This document shows, piece after piece, positions 45,516 to 59,915 of a DNA stretch of 64,000 nt. How positions within the stretch are numbered: the stretch's first letter is position 1; every line of letters starts with the position of its first letter. Made by a program: the position numbers and the translations under genes. Where the stretch lies: NCBI GenBank assembly GCA_027924585.1, contig BSBM01003512.1, positions 62,001-126,000 on the forward strand, in the 5' to 3' direction. A model generated the notes under the pieces. The model was not told the origin of the DNA and ran no database searches. It worked only from the letters and a program-made list of their open reading frames with translations. Origin of the DNA: Larix kaempferi. Lineage: Eukaryota; Streptophyta; Pinopsida; Pinales; Pinaceae.

Positions 45516-48500
45516 ATACTACTTTGATGTTTGCCCATATGGTCACAAAGCTTGAACGCTCCTCCACCACAAATGCGTCTAGGTCCATCACTAAGTCCAT
45601 GAAGCATGGTCCTCATCCCAACCTTCCTCTAGTTAAGTGTCTAATAGCGAGCGTCCACGCAAACTTTCGTAACGTTCCGAGCTATTTTCACACCCTTTCA
45701 GCCCAAGTCTAGCGAAAACGCACAATCGAGTTTCAACTTTGATTAACTTCTCGAAATTGAAATTTGAGAATAGTTTTGGATGTCCCATTGGTAGACAAGC
45801 GTCCACACCAACTTTCGTAACGTTCCGAGCTATTTTCTCCCCCTTTAAGCCCAAGTCTAGCGAAAACGTACGGTCGAGTTTCGAATTTGACCAACTTCTC
45901 GGAATTGAAAATTGAGCATAGATTTGGATATCCCGTTGGTAGACAAATGCGCACGCCAACTTTCGTGACGTTCCGAGCTATTTTCTCACCGTTTAAGCCT
46001 AAGTCTAGCGAAAACGCGACGGTCGAGTTTCGAATTTGACCAACTTCTTGGAATTAAAAATTGAGCATAGATTTGGATGTCCCGTTGGTAGACAAATGCG
46101 CACGCCAACTTTCGTGACGTTCCGATCTATTTTATCCCCGTTTAAGCCCAAGTCTAGCGAAAACGCTACGATCGATTTTCAACTTTGACCAACTTCTCGG
46201 AATTGTAATTTGAGAATAGTTTTGGATGTCCCATTGGTAGACAAGCGTCCACACCAACTTTCGTGACGTTCCGATATATTTTCTCCCCCTTCAAGCCCAA
46301 GTCTAGCGAAAACGCACGGTAAATTTTCAACTTTGACCAACTTCCCGGAATTGAAATTTGAGAGTAGATTTGGATGTCCCATTGGTAGAGAAGCATCCAC
46401 ACCAACTTTCGTGACAATCCGAGCTATTTTCTTCCCATTTAAGCCCAACTCTAGAGAAAACGCACGGTCGTGTTTCATCTTTGACCAACTTCTCGGAATT
46501 GAAAATTGAGAATAGATTTGGATGTCCCATTTGTAGTCATGCGCGCACAGCAACTTTCGTGACATTACGAGCTAATTTCACATCCTTTAAGCCCAATTCT
46601 AGCGAAAACGCACGATCGAGTTTCAACTTCGACCAACTTCTCGGAATTGTAATTTGAGAATGGATTTGGATGTCCCGTTGGTAGATAAGTGCACACGCCA
46701 ACTTTCGTGACGTTCCGAGCTATTTTCTCACCCTTTAAGCCCAAGTCTAGCGAAAATGCACGGTCGATTTTCAACTTTGACCAACTTCTCGGAATATAAA
46801 TTTGAGAATATATTTGGATGTCACATTGGTGGACGATCGTCCACGCCAACTTTCATGATGTTCCGATCTATTTTCTCCCCCTTTAAGCCCAAGTCGTGTT
46901 TCGAATTTGACCAACTTCTCGGAATTGAAAATTGAGAACAGATTTGGATGTCCCATTTGTAGACATGCGTGCACAACAACTTTCGTGACGTTCCAAGCTA
47001 TTTTCTCACCCTTTAAGCCCAAGTCTAGCGAAAACGCATGATCGAGTTTGAACTTTGACCAACTTCTCGGAATTTAAATTTGAGAATGGATTTGGATGTC
47101 CCATTTGTAGACATTCGCGCACAACAACTTTCGTGACATTACGAGCTAATTTCCCACCCTTTAAGCCCAAGTCTAGCGAAAATGCATGATCGAGTTTCAA
47201 CTTTGACAAACTTCTCGGAATTGAAATTTGAGAATAGATTTGGATGTCCCATTGGTAGACAAGCGTCCACACCAACTTTCGTGACATTCCGAGCTATTTT
47301 CTCCACCTTTAAGCCCAACTCTAGAGAAAACGCACAGTCGTGTTTCGAATTTGAGCTACTTCTCGGAATTGAAAATTGAGAACAGATTTGGATGTCCCAT
47401 TTGTAGACATGCGTGCACAGCAACTTTCGTGACGTTCCAAGCTATTTTCTCACCCTTAAGCCCAAGTCTAGCGAAAACGCATGGTCGATTTTCAACTTTG
47501 ACCAGCTTCTCGGAATTTAAATTTGAGAATGGATTTGGATGTCACATTGGTAGACGAACGTCCATGCCAACTTTCGTGACGTTCCGAGCTATTTTCTCCC
47601 CCTTTAAGCCCAAGTCTAGCGAAAACGCACGGTCCAGTTTCAAATTTGACCAACTTCTCGGAATTGAAAATTGAGCATAGATTTGGATGTCCCGTTGGTA
47701 TACAAATGCGCACGCCAACTTTCGGGACGTTCCGAGCTATTTTGTCACCCTTTAAGCCTAAGTCTAGCGAAAACGCAACGGTCGATTTTCAACTTTGACC
47801 AACTTCTCGGAATTTAAATTTGAGAATGGATTTGGATGTCACATTGGTAGACGAGCGTCCATGCCAACTTTCGTGACATTCCGATCTATTTTCTCCCTCT
47901 TTAAGCCCAAGTCTAGAGAAAACGCACGGTTGCGTTTCATCTTTGACCAACTTCCCGGAATTGAAAATTGGGAACAGATTTGGATGTCCCATTTGTAGAC
48001 ATGCGCGCAAAGAAACTTTCATGAAATTACGAGCTATTTTCTCCCCCTTTAAGCCCAAGTCTAGCGAAAACGCACGGGCAAGTTTCGAATTTGACCAACT
48101 TCTTGTAATTTAAAATTGAGTATATATTTGGATGTCTCGTTGGTAGACAAATGCGCACGCCAACTTTCGTGACGTTCTGAGCTATTTTCTCACCCTTTAA
48201 GCCCAAGTCTAGCGAAAATGCACGGTCGATTTTCAACTTTGACCAACTTCTCAGAATTGAAATTTGAGAATAGTTTTGGATGTCCCATTGGTAGACAAGC
48301 GTCCACACCAACTTTCGTGACGTTCCGAGCTATTTTCTCCCCCTTGAAGCCCAAGTCTAGCGAAAACGCATGGGCGAGTTTCGAATTTGACCAACTTCTC
48401 GTAATTGAAAACTGAGTATAGATTTGGATGTGTCGTTGGTATACAAATGCGCATGCCAACTTTCGTGACGTTCCGAGCTATTTTCTCACCCTTTAAGCCC

Positions 48501-51500
48501 AAGTCTAGCGAAAATGCACGGTCGATTTTCAACTATGACCAACTTCTCGGAATTTAAATTTGAGAATAGATTTGGATGTCACATTGGTAGACGAGCGTCC
48601 ACGCCAACTTTCTTGACGTTCCGAGCTATTCTCACACCCTTTAAGCCCAAGTCTAGCGAAATCGCATGATCGAGTTTCAACTTTGACCAACTTCCCGGAA
48701 TTGAAATTTGAGAATAGTTTTTTGGATGTCTCATTGGTAGACATGCACGCACAAAAACTTTCGTGACGTTACTAGCTAATTTCATACCCTTTAAGCTCAA
48801 GTGTAACTAAAACGCATGGTGGCGTTTCGACTTTGACCAACTTTTGGGAGTTGAAATTTGAAAATAGATTTGGATGTCCCGTTGGTAGACAAGTGCACAT
48901 GCCAACTTTCGTGACGTTCCGAGATATTTTCTTCCCCTTTAAGCCCAACTCTAGAGAAAACGCACGGTCGTGTTTCGAATTTGAGCTACTTCTCGGAATT
49001 GAAAATTGAGAACAGATTTAGATGTCCCATTTGTAGACATGTGTGCACAGAAACTTTCGTGACGTTCCAAGCTATTTTCTCGCCCTTTAAGCCCAAGTCT
49101 AGCGAAAACGCACGGTCAATTTTCAACTTTGACCAACTTCTCGGAATTCAAATTTGAGAATAGATTTGGATGTCCCATTGGTAGACAAGCGTCCACACCA
49201 ACTTGCATGACATTGCGAGCTATTTTCATCCCATTTAAGCCCAACTCTAGAGAAAACGCACTGTCACGTTTCATCTTTGACCAACTTCTCAGAATTGAAA
49301 ATTGAGAATAGATTTGGATGTCCCATTTGTACACATGCGCGCATAGCAACTTTCATGACGTTACGAGCTAATTTCACTCCCTTTATTCCCAAGTCTAGTG
49401 ATAACCCATGGTGGCATTTCGACTTTGACCAACTTCTGGGAATTGAAATTTGAAAATAGATTTGGATGTCCCATTGGTAGACAAGCGTGCACGCCAACTT
49501 TCGTGACGTTCCGAGCTATTTTCTGCCCCTTTAAGCCCAAGTCTAGCGAAAACGCACGGTCGAGTTTCAACTTTGACCAACTTCTCGGAATTTAAATTTG
49601 AGAATAGATTTGGATGTCCTGTTGGTAGACAAGTGCGCACGCCAACTTTCGTGACGTTCAAAGATATTTTCTCGCCCTTTAAGTCCAATTCTAGCGAAAA
49701 TGCACGGTAAATTTTCAACTTTGACCAACTTCCCGGAATTGAAATTTGAGAGTAGATTTGGATGTCCCATTCGTAGACAAGCATCCACACCAACTTTCGT
49801 GACATTCCGAACTATTTTCTTCCCATTTAAGCCCAACTGTAGAGAAAACGCACGGTCGCGTTTCATCTTTGACCAACTTCTCGGAATTGAAAATTGAGAA
49901 TAGATTTGGAAGTCCCATTTGTAGACCTGCGCGCACAGCAACTTTCGTGACATTACGAGCTAATTTCACATCCTTTAAGCCCAATTCTAGCGAAAACGCA
50001 CGATCGAGTTTCAACTTTGATTAAATTCTTGGAATTGAAATTTGAGAATAGTTTTGGATGTCCCATTGGTAGACAAGCGTCCACACCAACTTTTGTGACG
50101 TTTCGAGCTATTTTCTCCCCGTTTAAGCCCAAGTCTAGCGAAAACCCACGGTCGAGTTTCGAATTTGACCAACTTCTCGGAATAGAAAATTGAGCATAGA
50201 TTTGGATGTCCCGTTGGTAGACAAATGCGCATGCCAACTTTCGTGACGTTCCGAGCTATTTTCTCACACTTTAAGTCTAAGTCTAGCGAAAACGCATGGT
50301 CGATTTTCAACTTTGACCAACTTCTCGGAATTTAAATTTGAGAATGAATTTGGATGTCACATTGGTAGACGAGCGTCCATGCCAACTTTCGTGACGTTCC
50401 GATCTATTTTCTCCCCCTTTAAGCCCAAGTCTATCGAAAATGCACGATCGAGTTTCAACTTTGACCAACTTCTCGGAATTTAAATTTGAGAATGGATTTG
50501 GATGTCCCACTTGTAGACATTCGCGCACAACAACTTTCGTGACATTACGAGCTAATTTCCCACCCTTTAAGCCCAAGTCTAGCGAAAATGCACGATCGAG
50601 TTTCAACTCTGACCAACTTCTCGGAATTGAAATTTGAGAATAGTTTTGGATGTCCATTGGTAGACAAGCGTCCACACCAACTTTCCTGACATTCCGAGCT
50701 ATTTTCATCCCATTTAAGCCCAACTCTAGAGAAAACGCGACGGTCGTGTTTCATCTTTGACCAACTTCTCGGAATTGAAAATTGAGAATAGATTTGGATG
50801 TCCCATTTGTAGACATGCACTCACAGCAACTTTCGTGACATTACGAGCTAATTTCACATCCTTTAAGCCCAATTCTAACGAAAACGCGACGATCGAGTTT
50901 CAACTTCGACCAACTTCTCGGAATTGAAATTTGAGAATAGTTTTGGATGTCCCATTGGTAGACAAGCATCCACACCAACTTTCGTGACGTTCCGAGCTAT
51001 TTTCTCCCCCTTTAAGTCCAAGTCTAGCGAAAACGCACGGTCGAGTTTCGAATTTGACCAACTTCTCGGAATTGAAAATTGAGCATAGATTTGGATGTCC
51101 CGTTGGTAGACAAATGCGCACGCCAACTTTCGTGACGTTCCGAGCTATTTTCTCACGCTTTAAGCCTAAGTCTAGCAAAAATGCACGATCGATTTTCAAC
51201 TTTGACCAACTTCTTGGAATTTAAATTTGAGAATGGATTTGGATTCCCCGTTGGTAGATAAGCGCACACGCCAACTTTCGTGACGTTCCGAGCTATTTAC
51301 TCACCCTTTAAGCCCAAGTCTAGCGAAAATCCACGGTCGATTTTCAACTTTGACCAACTTCTCAGAATATAAATTTGAGAATAGATTTGGATGTCACATT
51401 GGTAGACGAGCGTCCACACCAATTTTCGTGACGTTCTGAGCTATTTTCACACCCTTTAAGCCCAACTTTAGCGAAAACGCACGATCGAGTTTCAACATTG

Positions 51501-54500
51501 ACCAACTTCTCGGAATTGAAATTTGGGAATAGTTTTGGATGTCCCATTGGTAAACAAGCGTCCACACCAACTTTCGTGACGTTCTGAGCTATTTTCTCAC
51601 CCTTTAAGCCTAAGTCTAGCGAAAATGCATGGTCGAGTTTCGAATTTGACCAACTTCTCGCAATTAAAAATTGAGCATAGATTTGGATGTCCCGTTGGTA
51701 GACAAATACGCATGCCAACTTTCGTGACATTCCGAGCTATTTTCTCACCCTTTAAGCCTAAGTCTAGCGAAAATGCACGGTCGATTTTCAACTTTGACCA
51801 ACTTCTCGGACTATAAATTTGAGAATAGATTTGGATGTCACATTGGTAGACGAGCGTCCACACCAACTTTCATGACGTTCCGATCTATTTTCTCCCCCTT
51901 TAAGCACAAGTCTAGCGAAAACGCACGATCGAGTTTCAACTTTGATGAACTTCTCGGAATTTAAATTTGAGAATGGATTTCGATGTCACATTGGTAGACG
52001 AGCGTCCACGCCAACTTTCGTAACGTTCCGAGCTATTTTCACACCCTTTAAGCCCAAGTCTAGCGAAAACGCACGATCGAGTTTCAACTTTGATTAAATT
52101 CTTGGAATTGAAATTTGAGAATAGTTTTGGATGTCCCATTGGTAGACAAGCGTCCACAGCAACTTTTGTGACGTTCCGAGCTATTTTCACACCCTTTAAG
52201 CCCAACTTTAGCGAAAACGCACGATCGAGTTTCAAATTTGACCAACTTCTCGGAATTGAAATTTCAGAATAGTTTTGGATGTCCCATTCGTAGACAAGCA
52301 TCCACACCAACTTTTGTGACATTCCGAGCTATTTTCTCCCCCTTTAAGCCCAAGTCTAGCGAAAACGCATGGTCGAGTTTCGAATTTGACCAACTTCTCG
52401 AAATAAAAAATTGAGCATAGATTTGGATGTCCCGTTGGTAGACAAATGCGCACGCCAACCTTCGTGACGTTCCGAGCTATTTTCTCACCCTTTAAGCCTA
52501 ACTCTAGAGAAAACGCACGGTCGAGTTTCGAATTTGACCAACTTCTCGGAATTAAAAACTGAGAATAGATTTGGATGTCCCGTTGGTAGACAAATACGCA
52601 CGCCAACTTTTGTCACATTACGAGCTAATTCCACACCCTTTAAGCTCAAGTATAGCGAAAATGCACGGTCGATTTTCAACTTTGACCAACTTCTCAGAAT
52701 ATAAATTTGAGAATACATTTGGATGTCACATTGGTAGACGAGCGTCCACGCCAACTTTCGTAACGTTCCGAGCTATTTTCACACCCTTTCAGCCCAAGTC
52801 TAGCGAAAACGCACAATCGAGTTTCAACATTGATTAACTTCACGGAATTGAAATTTGAGGATAGTTTTGGATGTCCCATTGGTAGACAAGCGTCCACACC
52901 AACTTTCGTGACGTTCCGAGCTATTTTCTCCCCCTTTAAGCCCAAGTCTAGCGAAAACGTACAGTCGAGTTTCGAATTTGACCAACTTCTTGGAATTGAA
53001 AATTGAGCATAGATTTGGATGTCCCATTGGTAGACAAATGCGCACGCCAACTTTCGTGACCTTCCGAGCTATTTTCTCACCCTTTAAGCCTAAGTCTAGC
53101 GAAAACGCACGGTCGATTTTCAATTTTGACCAACTTCTTGGAATTTAAATTTGAGAATGGATTTGGATGTCACATTGGTAGACGAGCGTCCATGCCAACT
53201 TTCGTGACATTCCGATCTATTTTCTCCCTCTTTAAGCCCAAGTCTAGAGAAAACGCACGGTTGCGTTTCATCTTTGACCAACTTCCCGGAATTGAAAATT
53301 GAGAACAGATTTGGATGTCCCATTTGTAGACATGCGCGCAAAGCAACTTTCGTGAAATTACGAGCTATTTTCTCCCCCTTTAAGCCCAAGTCTAGCGAAA
53401 ACGCACGGGCGAGTTTCGAATTTGACCAACTTCTTGTAATTTAAAATTGAGTATATATTTGGATGTCTCGTTGGTAGACAAATGCGCACGCCAACTTTCT
53501 TGACGTTCCGAGCTATTCTCACACCCTTTAAGCCCAAGTCTAGCGAAAACGCATGATCGAGTTTCAACTTTGACCAACTTCCCGGAATTGAAATTTGAGA
53601 ATAGTTTTGGATCTCTCATTGGTAGACATGCACGCACAACAACTTTCGTGACGTTACTAGCTAATTTCATACCCTTTAAGCTCAAGTGTAACTAAAACGC
53701 ATGGAGGCGTTTCGACTTTGACCAACTTTTGGGAGTTGAAATTTGAAAATAGATTTGGATGTCCCGTTCGTAGACAAGTGCACATGCCAACTTTCGTGAC
53801 GTTCCGAGATATTTTCTTCCCCTTTAAGCCCAACTCTAGAGAAAACGCGACGGTCGTGTTTCGAATTTGAGCTACTTCTCGGAATTGAAAATTGAGAACA
53901 GATTTGGATATCCCATTTGTAGACATGTGTGCACAGCAACTTTCGTGACGTTCCAAGCTATTTTCTCTCCCTTTAAGCCCAAGTCTAGCGAAAACGCTAC
54001 GGTCAATTTTCAACTTTGACCAACTTCTCGGAATTCAAATTTGAGAATAGATTTGGATGTCCCATTGGTAGACAAGCGTCCACACCAACTTGCATGACAT
54101 TGCGAGCTATTTTCATCCCATTTAAGCCCAACTCTAGAGAAAACGCACTGTCACGTTTCATCTTTGACCAATTCTCGGAATTGAAAATTGAGAATAGATT
54201 TGGATGTCCCATTTGTACACATGCGCGCATAGCAACTTTCATGACGTTACGAGCTAATTTCACTCCCTTTATTCCCAAGTCTAGTGATAACCCATGGTGG
54301 CATTTTGACTTTGACCAACTTCTGGGAATTGAAATTTGAAAATAGATTTGGATGTCCCATTGGTAGACAAGCGTGCACGCCAACTTTCGTGATGTTCCGA
54401 GCTATTTTCTGCCCCTTTAAGCCCAAGTCTAGCGAAAACGCACGGTCGAGTTTCAACTTTGACCAACTTCTCGGAATTTAAATTTGAGAATAGATTTGGA

Positions 54501-57500
54501 TGTCCCGTTGGTAGACAAGTGCGCATGCCAACTTTCGTGACGTTCAAAGATATTTTCTCGCCTTTTAAGCCCAAGTCTAGCGAAAACGCACGGTAAATTT
54601 TCAACTTTGACCAACTTCTCGGAATTGAAATTTGAGAATAGTTTTGGATGTCCCATTGGTAGACAAGCGTCCACACCAACTTTCGTGACGTTCCGAGCTA
54701 TTTTCTCCCCCTTTAAGCCCAAGTTTAGCGAAAACGTACAGTCGAGTTTCGAATTTGACCAACTTCTTGGAATTGAAAATTGAGCATAGATTTGGATGTC
54801 CCATTGGTAGACAAATGCGCACGCCAACTTTCGTGACCTTCCGAGCTATTTTCTCACCCTTTAAGCCTAAGTCTAGCGAAAACGCGACGGTCGATTTTCA
54901 ACTTTGACCAACTTCTCGGAATTTAAATTTGAGAATAAATTTGGATGTCACATTGATACATGAGCGTCCACGCCAACTTTCGTAACGTTCCGAGCTATTT
55001 TCACACCCTTTCAGCCCAAGTCTAGCGAAAACGCACAATCGAGTTTCAACTTTGATTAACTTCTCAGAATTGAAAGTTGAGAATAGTTTTGGATGTCCCA
55101 TTGGTAGGCAAGCGTCCACACCAACTTTCGCGACGTTCCGAGCTATTTTCTCGCCCTTTAAGCCCAAGTCTAGCGAAAATGTACGGTCGAGTTTCGAATT
55201 TGACCAACTTCTCAGAATTAAAAATTGAGCATAGATTTGGATGTCCCGTTGGTAGACAAATGCGCACGCCAACTTTCGTGACGTTTCGAGCTATTTTCTC
55301 ACCCTTTAAGCCTAAGTCTAGCGAAAACGCACGGTCGATTTTCAACTTTGCCCAACTTTCGTAACGTTCCGAGCTATTTTCACACCCTTTCAGCCCAAGT
55401 CTAGCGAAAACACACAATCGAGTTTCAACTTTGATTAACTTCTCGAAATTGAAATTTGAGAATAGTTTTGGATGTCCCATTGGTAGACAAGCGTCCACAC
55501 CAACTTTCGTGACGTTCCGAGCTATTTTCTCCCCCTTTAAGCCCAAGTCTAGCGAAAACGTACGGTCGAGTTTCGAATTTGACCAACTTCTCGGAATTGA
55601 AAATTGAGCATAGATTTGGATATCCCGTTGGTAGACAAATGCGCACGCCAACTTTCGTGACGTTCCGAGCTATTTTCTCACCGTTTAAGCCTAAGTCTAG
55701 CGAAAACGCGACGGTCGAGTTTCGAATTTGACCAACTTCTCGGAATTAAAAATTGAGCATAGATTTGGATGTCCCGTTGGTAGACAAATGCGCACGCCAA
55801 CTTTCATGACGTTCCGATCTATTTTCTCCCCCTTTAAGCCCAAGTCTAGCGAAAACGCACGATCGATTTTCAACTTTGACCAACTTCTCGAAATTGTAAT
55901 TTGAGAATAGTTTTCGATGTCCCATTGGTAGACAAGCGTCCACACCAACTTTCGTGACGTTCCGATCTATTTTCTCCCCCTTCAAGCCCAAGTCTAGCGA
56001 AAACGCAACGGTCGAGTTTCGAATTTGACCAACTTCTCGGAATTAAAAATTGAGCATAGATTTGGATGTCCCGTTGGTGGACAAATGCGTACGTCAACTT
56101 TCGTGACGTTCCGAGCTATTTTCTCACCCTTTAAGCCCAAGTCTAGCAAAAATGCACGGTCGATTTTCAACTTTGACCAACTTCTCAGAATTGAAATTTG
56201 AGAATAGTTTTGGATGTCCCATTGGTAGACAAGCGTCCACACCAACTTTCGTGACGTTCCGAGCTATTTTCTCCCCCTTTAAGCCCAAGTCTAGCGAAAA
56301 CGCATGGGCGAGTTTCGAATTTGACCAACTTCTCGGAATTAAAAATTGAGCATAGATTTGGATGTCCCGTTGGTAGACAAATGCGCACGCCAACTTTCAT
56401 GACGTTCCGATCTATTTTCTCCCCCTTTAAGCCCAAGTCTAGCGAAAACGCACGATCGATTTTCAACTTTGACCAACTTCTCGGAATTGTAATTTGAGAA
56501 TAGTTTTGGATGTCCCATTGGTAGACAAGCGTCCACACTAACTTTCGTGACGTTCCGAGCTATTTTCTCCCCCTTTAAGCCCAAGTCTAGCGAAAATGCA
56601 CGGTCGAGTTTCGAATTTGACCAACTTCTCGGAATTGAAAATTGAGCATAGATTTGGATGTCCTGTTGGTAGACAAATGCGCACGCCAACTTTCGTGACG
56701 TTCCAAGCTATTTTATCATCGTTTAAACCTAAGTCTAGCGAAAATGCACGGTCGATTTTCAACTTTGACCAACTTCTCAGAATTTGAATTTGAGAATAGA
56801 TTTGGATGTCACATTGGTAGACGAGCATTCACGCCAACTTTCGTGACGTTCCGGGCTATTTTCACACCGTTTAAGCCCAAGTCTAGCGAAAACGCACGAT
56901 CGAGTTTCAACTTTGACCAACTTCTCGGAATTGAAATTTGAGAATAGTTTTGGCTGTCCCATTGGTAGACAAGCGTCCACACCAACTTTCGTGACGTTCC
57001 GAGTTATTTTCTCCCCCTTTAAGCCCAAGTCTAGCGAAAATGCACGGTCGATTTTCAACTTTGACAAACTTCTCGGAATTTAAATTTGAGAATGGATTTG
57101 GATGTCCCGTTGGTAGATAAGTGCACATGCCTACTTTCATGACGTTCCGAGCTATTTTCTTCCCCTTTAAGCCCAACTCTAGAGAAAACGCACGATCGTG
57201 TTTCGACTTTGACCTACTTCTCGGAAATGAAAATTGAGAATAGATTTGGATGTCCCATTTGTAGACATGCACGCACAACAACGTTCGTGACGTTACGAGC
57301 TAATTTCACACCCTTTAAGCTCAAGTCTAACTAAAACGCATGGTGGCGTTTCGACTTTGACCAACTTTTGGGAGTTGAAATTTGAAAATAGATTTGGATG
57401 TCCCGTTGGTAGACAAGTGCACATGCCAACTTTCGTGACGTTCCGAGATATTTGCTTCCCCTTTAAGCCCAACTCTAGAGAAAACGCTACGGTCGTGTTT

Positions 57501-59270
57501 CGAATTTGAGCTACTTCTCGGAATTGAAAATTGAGAACAAATTTGGATGTCCCATTTGTAGACATGCGTGCACAGCAACATTCGTGACGTTCCAAGCTAT
57601 TTTCTCACCCCTTAAGCCCAAGTCTAGCGAAAACGCGACGGTCAATTTTCAACTTTGACCAACTTCTTGGAATTTAAATTTGAGGATAGATTTGGATGTC
57701 CCATTGGTAGGCAAGCGTCCACACCAACTTTCGTGACATTGCGAGCTATTTTACTCCCATTTAAGCCCAACTCTAGAGAAAACGCACGGTCGCGTTTCAT
57801 CTTTGACCAACTTATCGGAATTTAGGTTTGAGAATAGATTTGGATGTCCCGTTGGAAGACAAGCATGCACGCCAACTTTCGTGACGTTCCGACCTATTTT
57901 CTGCCCCTTTAAGCCCAAGTCTAGCGAAAACGCACGTCGAGTTTGAACTTTGACCAACTTCTCGGAATTTAGGTTTGAGAATAGATTTGGATGTCCCGTT
58001 GGAAGACAAGTGCGCACGCCAACTTTCGTGACGTTCCAAGATATTTTCTCGCCCTTCAAGCCCAAGTCTAGCGAAAACGCACAGTAAATTTTCAACTTTG
58101 ACCAACTTCCCGGAATTGAAATTTGAGAGTAGATTTGGATCTCCCATTGGTAGAGAAGCATCCACACCAACTTTCGTGACATTCCGAGCTATTTTCTTCC
58201 CATTTAAGCCCAACTCTAGAGAAAACGCACGGTCGCGTTTCATCTTTGACAAAACTTCTCGGAATTGAAAATTGAGAATAGATTTGGATGTCCCATTTGT
58301 AGTCATGCGCGCACAGCAACTTTCGTGACATTACGAGCTAATTTCACATCCTTTAAGCCCAATTCTAGCGAAAACGCACGATCGAGTTTCAACTTCGACC
58401 AACTTCTCGGAATTGTAATTTGAGAATGGATTTGGATGTCCCGTTGGTAGATAAGTGCACACGCCAACTTTCGTGACGTTCCGAGCTATTTTCTCACCCT
58501 TTAAGCCCAAGTCTAGCGAAAATGCACGGTCGATTTTCAACTTTGACCAACTTCTCGGAATATAAATTTGAGAATATATTTGGATGTCACATTGGTGGAC
58601 GATCGTCCACACCAACTTTCATGATGTTCCGATCTATTTTCTCCCCCTTTAAGCCCAAGTCGTGTTTCGAATTTGACCAACTTCTCGGAATTGAAAATTG
58701 AGAACAGATTTGGATGTCCCATTTGTAGACATGCGTGCACAGCAACTTTCATGATGTTCCAAGCTATTTTCTCACCCTTTAAGCCCAAGTCTAGCGAAAA
58801 CGCACGGTCAATTTTCAACTTTGACTAACTTCTCGGAATTTAAATTTGAGAATAGATTTGGATGTCACATTGGTAGACGAGCGTCCACGCCAACTTTCTT
58901 GACGTTCCGAGCTATTCTCACACCCTTTAGGCCCAAGTCTAGCGAAAACGCATGATCGAGTTTGAACTTTGACCAACTTCTCGGAATTGAAATTTGAGAA
59001 TAGTTTTGGATGTGCGATTGGCAGACAAGCATCCACACCAACATTCATTACATTCCGAGCTATTTTCACACCCTTTAAGCCGAAGTGTAGCGAAAACGCA
59101 CGATCGAGTTTCAACTTTGACCAACTTCTCGGAATTGAAATTTGAGAATAGTTTTGGATGTCTCATTGGTAGACATGCACGCACAACAACTTTCGTGACG
59201 TTACTAGCTAATTTCATACCCTTTAAGCTCAAGTGTAACTAAAACGCATGGTGGCGTTTCGACTTTGACC

Positions 59271-59915
59271 TGTTGATGTATATGTAACTTCGGAATGTAT
59301 TTCATATATGTTGTATGTACTCCTATAGAGATGGTATTATTCCTCTATACGGAAGTGTCGTCATTTATATTGTAAGTGTCGTAACTTATACTTGATGGGT
59401 TATTAGACCACCTTGTTTGGGGTCGGCCCTGTATAAGTCATGTGGGTCAAAGGGTTATTAGACCACCCTATTGGGGGTCGGCCATGTGGGTCAAAGGGTT
59501 ATTAGACCACCCTATTGGGGGTCGGCCCAGTCAGCATTATATTATGTGGTTAAGTTCGAGCCTACATGAGTTAGGTAAAAAGGCAAGTCAAGTCAAGTAT
59601 AAATAGAGTGCGGGAGGCACTCTATTTACTCACTCACTTCTCACACATGCTCTCAAGGAGGAGAGGCGCACTTATGGAGGAGGAGGATTGCTGCTAGGTC
59701 ATGTCTATCTCTTGGTTGGTTGTATCATTGCTCTATCTATCTCTGAGGAAGTTATTGGGGTTTTTCACCTTTATGGTTTTCCCCAAGTAAATCTTTGTGT
59801 CTCTTGTGTGCTTGCATTATTGTCTCCATGATTGATATGTTGTAGATATGCTGTACATGTTGTTCTCTCAGTTAAGATCCTAGATCAGATTGAAGTAAAT
59901 TCAGAAAATTTAACA
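59271..59915 (+). mobile_element. 645-bp solo LTR inserted in the satellite
   Basis: It begins TGTTGATGTATATG and ends AATTTAACA (TG...CA), flanked by TGACC at 59266-59270 and 59916-59920. The satellite word CTTTGACCAACTTTTGG is split exactly there. It contains a TATA box (TATAAATAG at 59598) and three partial tandem repeats starting GGGTTATTAGACCACC (59397, 59452, 59496). No coding or PBS. Superfamily is unclear; orientation is taken from the TATA. Confidence 0.92.
59598..59606 (+). promoter_or_regulatory. TATA box of the satellite-inserted LTR
   Basis: TATAAATAG is followed ~30 bases later by ACTCTATTTACTCACTCACT, a plausible transcription start. If still active it would send transcripts into the satellite downstream. 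Confidence 0.5.
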
